A stretch of 64,000 bases of DNA from Apostichopus japonicus (taxonomy: Eukaryota; Echinodermata; Holothuroidea; Aspidochirotida; Stichopodidae), in assembly GCF_037975245.1 (NCBI RefSeq), contig NC_092580.1:7104501-7168500 (forward strand), given 5' to 3'. Positions 13,401 through 25,400 of the stretch are shown here, piece after piece. Positions within the stretch are counted from its first letter, which is position 1, and the number at the start of each line of letters is the position of its first letter. Position numbers and translations under genes: made by a program. The notes beneath the pieces were generated by a model, which saw only the letters and a list, made by a program, of their open reading frames with translations, had not been told where the DNA came from and made no database searches.

Positions 13401-16400
13401 TTCGCAGCCAAGGCGACGCTAGCCAACCATCTGCTCGGTGAGGATGTCCTCGGGGTACCTCCGCTAGGAACACAAGATGACAAAGCCTACCGGTTAATCC
13501 GTATCAAGTACGGTCAGAGGAGATGCAGCAGTCTGTCCTTACAGGAGAGCTTTGAGCTCATCGATCACAATAGCATGAACTTACAGGATCGGGATTGGCA
13601 GACCATTCCAGAATGGCAGGTACGCATCCACTCGGAGGGGCGATCCAAGGATCCCGCTTCAAATGCCATCGCCGATGTGACATTAAACAAAACCTTGCTG
13701 TCGTACAACGTACAGATAGTGATATCACCACATAACCTGACCGGATCGAACGTACAGAGAACATTTGAAAAGTGCGTCGGCAGTGGCTTACCCATAATAA
13801 TGTACGCTTTAGATGGTGACAGTCTTACTAGAGAGTGTCAGAATTCACTCTTAGATTTAAGGGCAGCTGCGCACGAGTACCCCCTCTTGTTTGTGGACTG
13901 CTGTTTGAAGTATCGCCCCCAGATTCGATTGCCGCCGAGGAAATCTTTAGATTACTCGTCCAGCGATTCTCAGAGTCCAGAGGATTGCGAAGATGACTCT
14001 GCTTACGATACAGATGAGGTGGGAGCTAAAGCGGGCACTCCAAACTTAAATTCAGGGAGGGGGTCAAATGGTGGTGACGCTTACCGTCAGTCATCCTTGA
14101 TGTCGCAGCTGAGGAACTTGGGTTTCCTCAGCGACGTCAATTTTGAATCCAAGTCAAACCAACACCTGCTGTCCAGTCGCTTTGAAAACATACACAACGG
14201 TCCCGGGGTCGTGCAATCAATTCACTATATACTGCAGTGGTACCTGGTACAGTCTGCATCTTTCTTACACAGACTTCACTTAAAGTGTATGAACATGTTC
14301 ATAATGTCTGCATTTGACATGCAGAGAGACATCTTGATAACACCAAAGAGACTGGAGTTTGCCAAGAAAAGGGAAGCAGAACTGTTTGAATCTCTGAAGG
14401 GTCTTGCCGAGGAGAGGCAAGTTGCCATCAGTGAGATGATCAGAGATACCGTGGAGTCTATGGAAAATGAGCTGGTAGAAGAGGCTGTCAAATGTGAGTT
14501 GAGAGGTACGTACAAATTACATAAATATATTCAGTACTATATACTTATACAAATATCAGCTGGCCCTGGAAGGATCAATCACACAGATTTAAGAGTTGAG
14601 AGGTACGTACAAATTACATATAAACAGTATATACTTCAAATAACAGCTGGACCTGGAGTCATCAACGACACAGATTTAAAAGTTAAGAGGTACGTACAAA
14701 TTACATATACAGTACTATATACTTCAAATAACAGCTGGACCTGGAGTCATCAACCACACAGATTTTCCTCGTGCACTCTGAAAGTCTCTGCATCTCTTCC
14801 TCCAGAGAAGTATTTTTTTCACAGCCTCTCAGCTCTGTTTTTTATTGTACACTATACATTACTACTGTACCATGTTCTTTTCGAATTTGAATGAAAAATC
14901 CTGAGGATTGTTGAGAACTTCTTCCACCAGTTTTGGTTTTTCTTCTCTCATTTTCTTTTATATATTTTTGCATGAAATGTAGATATCGAAGAAAGTCAAG
15001 AAATAGAAGGTATCTCGCAGAGTAAAGCTGTGAAGCAGTGCACCCAACAGATAAAAGACCTTGTTCTGACCAGTCTTAGAGCTGCGGTAGTGGAGAGGCT
15101 GGTCAGCACTGTGGATCGTCTCCAGGACAGCTACCTGGGTACCCTGGAGAGATGCTTGCAGAGTTTAGAGGCAGAGGGTGACAAGGACTCTACTTCATCT
15201 ACAAGTCACGCTCTACAAAAGGTGAGAGTTTAACGTGTATTTAAGTTTAATTCCGTTTATCTGCATACCCATTGGAGATTTCTTGACACAAACGAGCAAA
15301 TACTTTTCATACTGGAGTATACAAACTTTTTAGCAATTTATTAAATTTTTATGAAATGACTGGGAACTACCTGTATACACAGTGGAAAATCAAGAGTTGG
15401 GTTACATTGAATATGTTTAAAAGAAGAATTTATCTTCTAAAATCCAGCTAAGTTTTTTTGAGCATCAAGTGAAAACTGTAATAGACAAGAATCACTTTAA
15501 AAGAAGACATTTCTTGCATTTCACCAGGATGGTTTGAATGCGCCCACCTTTCACCAGTCAAATATATATCTCCTGTGGACATTTAAAACTGAATTGCAAC
15601 TGTTCAGGGATTTTGAGAGTATGCACTTAACAGTTTAATCAAAGTTTCCAGCTGTGTTTGTCTGCACCATACGATCAGTCATCTTGTATGTACCGTACAT
15701 GTGGTCTTACAATACATGACTCACAGAGCTTAGCTACCGTATGTTGTGTGTACGAGGGTTGCTGTATGTTTAAGCAAGATATATCATTTTACCAGTCTCT
15801 GTTGACACTCAGATGTATGATAACAGTAAATATGTGGAGGTTTACAACACTGTCCTATGATTACTGTATCATTAATACCCTCATTCCAAGATAACATAAT
15901 ATATGACTGGACAAAGTTGAATCACCTGTTGTCACCTTGGTTTGTCTGTTGCTTTTAACTATATTTATATCAATGCTGTGCAATTTTGTGTGTGATGACT
16001 CCTGTTCCTACTACCACTTTCCCCCCTCCCCGCTCTCTTCTCCCTCCATTCCCCCTCCCCAACCCCACCCTCACAAAAAAAGAAGAGGAAAACCAAAGGA
16101 AAGGAAAATGTTGTTTATTACCAGGATGCTACAGAGATACTGTACATGTGCTAACTATTCCTAATACAGCAGAGCAGTTTGACCTTTGACATTTCAGTCA
16201 TGTTTACCTGAAGGTACTGTAGCCATATAGATGAATTAATAGTGACATTGGTCCTGAAGCAAATTATGTACTGTATTCAATATTCATGTACAGTTTCCGA
16301 AATTTATTGCAGAACTAATAGTGTTAGCGTTTTTTTTAGTGTTCTGCAATCTGCATTGCAGTTTGGTGGTGATGAATTTTGTTTTAATTCCCACAAGGGG

Positions 16401-19400
16401 AATGTAACAACATTTTGTATATATAACTGCATTAATATTCATGCAGCCTTCCATTTGTGTTACAAACCCATAGTTTAAGTATGTCATCATGCTCACACAT
16501 ACTGTAATACTACTACTGTACCATACTGGGAAGCCTGCTACTACTGTAAGCATTGGTTCATCATGCCGATTAGTTGTATGCTGCGAGAGGCTGTTTAAAA
16601 GTCAGTTGATCTCCTCAATTGCCCAGAGCTGTTCCAGCTGTCCTCTGCGAAATCCGCACACTAATATCATTTACTATGTAAAAGTGCGTGTTGTATGGAC
16701 ATCAGTCCTTATATAGGACCTGTCTTTCATTGAGCTTTTAATCACTGATGCCATGTTTTTTAACCAATTTTAGCTCAAAGGAAAACAGGCTTACGGTAAT
16801 ATGCTGAGTATGGTAGATACGTATTGACAAAAGAAAAAGGTTTTCTACCTTTTTGCCCCATCGCTTTGTCCCTGGATTTAGGATGGAATCACACTTGTTT
16901 GTTCAAGTTCACTCTTTCATATAATGAATAGCATACTGTATGCATACAACAGAGTTAATTACTGAGTTCACTGTGGGGTCATTCCAACTGTTGCAATATT
17001 ATTACTTAAGATGTTAATCACACAAAACAAGAAGTGAAAGCAAGAGGGTAAGGATGGTGAAGCATAAGAAACAATGTTTTATCAGGGAGGGGGGGTGGGG
17101 CGGGGGTGGGGGGGGGGGGGGTGGAGGGAAGGTGGAGATGAGGGCTTGTGGGGTGGGGTTCAAGACATCAACATCTAAGTCTGTACATTGTACATATATT
17201 TGGAACATTTAGTACAGTCCAGGAGTTCAGTAACCTCGTGTTAGATTGCAATGTCAGTATTAAAACTAAAACAAGCGACAAATGATCAAGAGATTTAAAT
17301 GCTGAAATTGTATTAATGAGTTAATTAAACAGATCAATTAATGACAGTAATTGCCCATTAAACAAGATCCTTAAAATAAAATTATCAATGTCCAGAGGAA
17401 ATGTTGTTTCTGTAAATGTTCCTGTCTGTGTTATAGTCAATATACAGGAAGGAAGACCCTCAGTGAACTGTTTATGTAATGTACATGGTTACAGTATAAC
17501 TACTGTAGCCTACTGTAGTACTTAACTACTGTAGGTTATAGGCTTTACTAAGTACATTACTGCAGTATTCATACACCCAAAGTGATCAACCGACATTCAA
17601 AGTTTGAACTGTCATGTTTTAACATAAATGAAGAATCATTTGTATCACAGGTTAGATATATAAACAGGTAATAAAAACTGTAAAGTGAAATAGGTGTTGG
17701 TTTACACTCCATCCATATTGAATCCACGAAGCCATCTAGAGAGACAGTTAGCAGTATATTCAATGCCCTGAGACTATATACTCCATCCATATTGAATCCA
17801 CCTAGTTCATATGGGGAGACCACATTTTTGAATGTGGGTTGTTTCGATACTTGGAAGTGGACACAGTTTTGATGGTAGTCACCACTACAGTCTACAGTAA
17901 CATACAGAGAGGTCGATAGGCCTAGCTTTCTCAAGACGGGCATCTAGAATGGTCGAGTTGTTCGCCTCTTCTAATTTGGCCGTTGTCATTTACGTCAAAC
18001 TATATGACCAAAAAGTCCAACAGAGACTGACCCAAGATGAAGGATACCACATAAAAAACAAGTTCTTAAATATTCTATGACATTACTAAACCTTGCAACG
18101 CCGTTCTCTCCACAAACAGGCAATGAGCGCTAAAGGCAACACTCGCAGGATAAAGTGTAACCTGCAGAGACTATTCGTGGCAAAGTAGCGTAAATGCAAG
18201 TTATATATTTGTTGTACCATGATTGATATTGATAATTGTAGAGACAGAGCAAAGATATGAAATTAGGAATCGAAATTAGAACTTCCAGTATTGAGATACT
18301 GCGTCATTGATGCTCTTGTCTAGGGTTTGTTTGTACCTCAAGTTTTACACTAAACCCAGTTTGAATCCAGGTGAAACGGCATTGTTCATTGTTCATTGCA
18401 TCTGTAGTTGTACTACAATATTATGATGCTGTACAGGGTGATTAGTTCAATGGCATACTTGTGCAACTGTGTTCTGATGTTGAGAACTTCTGCTTCTTTT
18501 GTTTGAATATTTAAACAATATACTGTATCAACAAAAGTCAAAAGCTCATGTTAGCAGTACATGGTATACCCGTATGCACAGTGTTTACTCTCTATACACA
18601 AATGTACACAGTTTATTGGAGTTAAGTACCTAGGTAAACTGCAATGAGTATACAGTTAATATGTACTACACAGACTATGCACATGTATGCACATGAATGC
18701 ACATTAATGTACATGATGATACAGTACAGCATTAATGTACTGTAGGTTGCATGGACTATATCTACCTGTCTTATGAACAAATTCCCTTCAGTTTTTTGTT
18801 TGACTATGAACTTTAATGTTATGTACATTGTGTAGTACTTAACTGTAAATGCCTTGAACTACATTGTGTATTGCAAAGTACCTACAGCACTAGGTGAACC
18901 CTATAGTATCAGTGTACACAGAGACTACATAAGTACTATGTTACAAATTTTAATGTTATTTATTTTGTCACAAATTTAGGGTAAATTGATCAAATCTGAC
19001 AAGCGCGCCTCAAAGTGAGATGGACATCTAATGGTCTTTCGTATCTGGGTGATTTTGATTGATTTTCCAGCCATGTTGATTGATGAGCCCCTGCTGTAAG
19101 GAACTGTTCTCAAACCTTAAAGGTGTGAAATGTACACAGATGGAAGAAGTTGTAGTTTTAGTGTTCAGTAATGCATCCAAATTCACTTTCTGACCTGTAT
19201 CCTCCTGTATAGAGGTTTATTTCTTTGCCCATTCCTTGTTGTTTTAATGTACATTCTTTTCACAATGTTTTTGTTTTGTTCTCCTCTCCTCTCTCCGTAA
19301 CAGATTCTTAATTCAGCCTACCAGATAGAGGTCAGCGTCAGATCCAGCTCGTCGGTTGTCAAGGTGTTCTTTGAGAGAATGAAGGAGGTGGGTATTCAAT

Positions 19401-22400
19401 CATCAATTTTGATAATAAAAATTAAAATCAAAGATCATAAATATATTCTGCTATCTCCCTCTCCCTTGGTTACGTAGTAAAATGAGATTTTTACATAGTA
19501 AAGTTCATGTATTATGAGGACTTAAAAGTTGGCTGCCTGTTTGTTGTGAAACAAGAAACATGCAACTATTAAGCTAATGTACATGATAAACAATTAATAA
19601 TCAACGTCCTTATTCCTAGAATGAACACTTTTATCATATATTAGCAAAAAAGTTGTTAGCTAGAAGAGGAACAGGAAGAGGAACAGGATCAGGAGAGGGG
19701 GGGGGGGCACAAAGGAAAGCCAAATTGAATAAGAAAAATAAAGGTTCTAATAGCAGAGATGAAAATATCGGTGGGCAATACAAATACAGAACAATGTAAA
19801 AATAGTGTGTGTGTGTAGAGACATTCTTTCACAGGTAATAGGAAGTCGATATGATGTAAGAATTGGAAATGTGAAGGGCAACAAAAATCAGCACACGTAC
19901 ATAGAAACAGCAGAAACAGTCAGTAGCGTAAAAGTTACAAGCAGGGTACTAACACCAAAAATGGTTTGGGAATTATTAGTTTACATTAGAATCAACAGCT
20001 GACAGCCTTGGAAATTATCACATTTACTGTCTATATTGTGAACAGGCGTAATTTAAATGTGTAGCCTGGAGGATAACTTTTACAGCAGACAACCAAAGAT
20101 ATTTTTAGGTTTTTAGGTTAATTAATTATGAATATCCAAAACTAATCAAGTCTGCAGGTCAGACAGTCCATGTTGGAGAGGTAAAAACCACCAACATCCC
20201 CTAAATATGAGTCTTTTACAGTTCACATGCATTATTGTTAACAGCCTTGTAAACTTTGTCGCGTGCAAGAAATTTGCATTCACCCGGAGTAGAAATCTGC
20301 TGCTTACAGAAAGCAAAACTTAATTTTCGAAGTATAAATGGCATGTAATTGGTTTTGTTGATAATAGGTTTGAGAGTGAGACATTGAATAAGCTTTGGCA
20401 TTGAACTCTATACAGTAATCTGCAGTTAATAATACATTTAAAAATGTCTCATGTTAAGTAATTTATGAAGAAGAAATGTGTTTATTCAAGATATCGTTAG
20501 TTTTATTGCCCTTCTTTATAGCACTAGCTGATTTGATATCATAACGGACTGTGCTTTACGTACAAACCAAATCTAACCAATATGTCATGTGTAAACTGTT
20601 GTAAATTTTGAGTACTTTCGAGTATTTTGTCGCGGCCAAACGGCTGAAACTACTGTGTAATAGCTAGCAGCTAGCTTTTATCAGTTAATCACATTTTGGT
20701 CACTGAAAAGTCAACGCAACAGACTGCAGTATTAACAATGAAAGAAGGAAAGAAGACAAAACACAAATGATTTCTTTGTGAAACGACAAGAAGATTAATG
20801 CAGTCATTAGACATGAAATTAGGACCACATATTTGAAATAAAAAATCTATACCAAGCAAAAGTGTACTTGAATATGTTTCAATATTTTTGTCTAGATTCA
20901 TATGCAATCTTTGAAGTAATCCCATTAAATCAATCCTGCAAAATTCTCTTAGCTCATAATATTGTGTACTGTACAGTAGGTTCTCTCTTAAAAAAATTTC
21001 CATCCTTGCATGGAATAAGAAATCAAACAGCATTGTAACTCATCTGTTTTATACTCTGAAAAATATTGTGAAATTTGATAACAATGCCATTCTTTCATTG
21101 AGCAGGAACATAGTATTTGAATATTATAACAGGAATATTTAAAACCGGCAGGTTGTTTGCCTGGCTGGGTAACCGTTTAGTGGTAGTCCCTTTAGTTATT
21201 GTGAGGTAGATGATTTCCTTCCATCCATATTGATTGTGCAATGTCATTGTATGCTGAGCTAATACAGTATATATAGATAGTCTAGGCCTTGACCTGTCTG
21301 CTATCAGTAACAACAGTGTGTATTACGTGCCTGTTGAGGGTACTGTGCTTTGTGGTGTCGTGGTCAACCGTGCGGTCGGTCTGGGTCATTGTTGACCACC
21401 TTAGCAGCTCACGCAATCACTTTGAACTTGACCGCTGAAGCCCGAATATATAGTACAACTCATTCAAAAGTGTAGCTACAGTGGATAGTGTAGAGTTTTA
21501 AGATAAACAGCTTTATTTTCCAAATAAAGCTGATTGTATCAAAGTTGTAACTGTTCTTTGCTGCAGAAACACTTACAGCCTGTACACTAGATGAAGAACT
21601 GTGTACATACATGAACATTATGTAGCATTACTGTATGTAGCAAAGACCACCCCTTGTAATACATAAATCTAACTATATATATATCATGGATTTACTTCAT
21701 GGTCTGCCTTTATATATAAATAACAAGGAATTCCAGAAATGGCAACATTTATAATTTCAAGGAAACCTTAAAGTAGAACGATAGTATTCACGCAGGTGAA
21801 AGTGCTCTGTTGTGCTCTTCACTGTAAGCAGGTTATTTGGTTAGAACTTGTTTATTTGCAAGTGGCCATGTTTTACTTACTGTAGGACAGTGTTACTCCA
21901 AATAAGTGATAGTTAATAGTTAACTACAATCAGAAACCCAAGTATGGGGATATATGGAACTTATATTGCAAGTTGTGCAAGCCCTGTCAGCACCCACAAT
22001 GTAGCAGTGTTCAGGCAAAGGGCTCTGGAAAAAACATAGTTTGTTGCAAATAAATGCGATAAAAATCTACAAATGCTGTACTGCGTAATTAAAGTACATT
22101 GATTTTATGTACAGTATAGCAGGTATTCTTAGAAAATATAAGAACCTTTGGTTTATATGAAATGTAAACATGCTATGAAGCTGAAATGTATTTAATTAAG
22201 CATTCTCACCTTTATTTCCTCAGATCTTGCAATCTATGAAGCCATTTAAAGCTCCGCCTTCTCTGAATGAGGAGTGGAAGAGGAAGGTCGCATCTACCAT
22301 GATCGACAATTTGGATAATCAAAAACTCGCCAAGAGCCTTTGTTCACAGGTAGAACAACTCCTCTTCCAACTAATCCTCAAAAAATATGTAAGGGGGAAG

Positions 22401-25400
22401 AAGAGGAAGGTTCTGGGGTGTGGCATGCTCTGTCAGTGAACCCCCCAACACATCCATCCCCCCCCCCTCTCCCGCATCTCCTGTTCATTTCAAATTTACC
22501 ATTTTCAAAGACCTGCACATGCTAGTTTCATCTGAATTGCATTGACTCTGCAGTAGGTCATTGGTGGTAAAGTGGTACCAGTTTGAGGTAGATTAGAGTG
22601 TATAGTATGGTGACTGTTACAGTATGTATCATTGCTTGGGTACAGTAATTCCCATGCACACGTCTATCTTTAAGGACAGTAAAGTTTGAACAGTACAGCC
22701 TGTCTGATTGGCTCGACCACCAGCAAGCCCCTCTCGTGATATCTCAACATCACCTTGGGAAATTGTCTCACAGTGAGGATCAGGACAACAACTTTATTAA
22801 GGGTTTTTAAGGGTTTTGTCATTTTGTTGTCATTGTAAAGCACTTTTGAACATGCTTAAGCATGAAAAGAGCACTATATAAATTTGGTAAATAATAACAA
22901 TAATAATAATTAATTGCTTCATATTGCTCCCAAAATATTCCATTAAATTGGCTTTTGATTAAATATTGGAAATTCTTATTGAAAATCATTCAAGCATCTA
23001 ATAGTGATATATACCTTACTTAGTTATGCACTTGACAAACTAGAGGTTGAGGTAAACTGTGTAACACAGTATTGCAGTAACTATAGTTCATAGTTACAGC
23101 TTGATAACACATAAAGCAATAGATCTTTTCCTGTACTACTGTAACAGAAGTAGGTTTCTCTTTATTGGCCCTATGTTGACACCATATATACTGTGCTGCA
23201 CAGACATTGCTTCTATGAATAATAGTGTTCCAGATTAATGTAATAGTTGTGCTGTATACCAGGTTCCTCGCCGCCCACTCACTCCCACTCAACCATCAAA
23301 GCAGCTTCTTTAGAAGAGGCTGCAGAATTTATGCTAGGTTTGCAGATCTAGATTTTGTGTGAAGTGTTGTTAGTTTTCCAAACATTTTGTTACGGAAAAA
23401 ATCTGGCAAGGAATCAGTAACTAAAGCCTGTTGGCTCTCCGGTAACAGTTTGTACAAATCAAATTTTGATTAATGCTAGGAATATTTCATAACATTGCTG
23501 CTGGAGTAGAAACTGTAAAAAATGACTTTATTTACCGTGGAACTTTGTTCCAAACATTCTCAGCAAAAGTTTGTCCCATTTGAATTAAAATTGGTAATTT
23601 TCAATAATGAAGCCATTAATACATAAATGAACTGATATTGTCAAAATGCAATTAATATGAATGAAGACTAGACGTAGAGGGCAGCATGTTGTTACGCTGA
23701 AAATGACATTTAAAAGCATGCATTGTTTATTTAACAGCCCAGCAGATTTATCAAGGCCAATTTACTCTTGTACTGTGCTTCTCTAGTTTCTTTCTGCAAA
23801 ATACTTCCTTGTTATGAACAAATACATCTCATGATTTATGTAATGTTGTTTTTTGTGCTTAATCATTCACGTATAGATATTTTTATTCTCACAGCTCTAT
23901 ATATTATAGAGAAAAACTATATGTACTACAAAAGCAATTAAAAAATAAGCAAAATTAGAGAAATAAGGTATGACTCATAATTGAGAAATAAGGTATATAG
24001 TGTTTTAGAAAATTAGTGGAATTTTCCCTGGGACCTTCTGCAGCAACACTTGGCAGTGGAATGGGAAATACAGCACAAAAAGAAGATGCAGTTGTGCAAA
24101 GTGGTGAGATTGCTAAACAAATACTCACAAAATTTGATAACTAAATGATTCCCTGACTTGAACAGTTCTATTAAAGCCAAGATATCCTAGTTATAAAGTT
24201 TTATGGTCTTGTAAATGCCATTAACGGTGGTTCGTCCTTGATTGTTTACAAATTTGAAAAAGTCCAAGGGACCTAACACAGGAACTAAGTCCCTTGGAAT
24301 TTCCTTATAGTAGATCAGATCGGATGATAGCTACAACAGAAGGTATGGTAGTAACCTCCTTGTCTTTCCTTTAAACCTCTTCTTGCCCTAATCTATTTGG
24401 GTAAACCCCCCCCCCCCCCGCCCTCCCCCCAAAAGAACAACTGTCGTAGCTCCTCGGCTTTCAAAACAGTCGTCATCTTCTCAAAATATCTTTTAGGAAA
24501 CTGATTAATTTACACCCTCTTTTGATCTTTCTTTATTTTAGTTTAAAAGTCGTCTTCAGAATTCCCACGAGTCATTCCTTTCATCACTACGGCAACTAGA
24601 GGTCAAACATTCGGGTCGTTTGGAGAAGACAGAGGAGAAGAGGATGAAAGTGCGAAAGCACCACGCACCTGTCCTGGCCAGATTAGCTCTAGAGAGCACT
24701 TCATTCAAAGATAAAGTTTTACATGGTTAGTTGGAAGTGATATGTTATTAGAGATGTGTCTCTCCTGGTTAGACTAGCTCTAGAGAGCACTTCATTGAAA
24801 GATAAAGTTTTACACGGTTAGTTGGAAGTGATACATAATTAGGGATGCATTTCTCCTGGTTAGACTAGCCCTAGAGAGCACTTCATTCCAAGATAAAGTT
24901 TGATACCATTAGATGTGGTTTTATACCATTAAATGTGGTTTGATACCATTAGCTATGGTTTTATTCCATTAGTTATTGTTTCTTACCATTAGATGTGGTT
25001 TGATACTATTAGCTATGGTTTTATTCCATTAGTTATACCATTAGCTATGGTTTTATTCAAGAAATGGGGACTTTATAATCATAGTCCCTCATTAGTAGCA
25101 GGATCAATTTTTCATAAAGCCTGCATCATATTTGTCGGAGCCAGCCAGCAATATAGTGGAGGATGACCTGCCTCGTTCAGTTGCATCGATAGTTCAATCT
25201 GTTAGTTTCTTTGGAGAAGTTTGGGACCCTGGAACTAGATTTATAGGTAGCTTGAGAAGGAGGGAAACACTTAGTTCGTTGCTGTGTCAAATAAGAAAAG
25301 CTGCAACAGCAGCTGCCAAATCTGGCAGTAGTAAGGATGAATCAATATCTCATTTAGTGGTGCTTCGTTCTCTTTCTGTATGACATAATTTGAAATCTTT

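Larger units (their letters stand above)
22350..24541 (+). other. DSTYK intron 5
   Basis: It contains a C tract (about 22459-22467), the SINE tail at about 22832-22915, an imperfect hairpin at 24263-24298 and a C run at about 24407-24428. No coding content. Confidence 0.55.

Noticed and set aside
17569-17943. 124-codon minus-strand frame in DSTYK intron 3
   Set aside because: It includes a non-coding direct repeat; no family features and no splice sites.
20689-21033. 114-codon minus-strand frame in DSTYK intron 4
   Set aside because: No motif recognised and AT-rich composition; consistent with chance.
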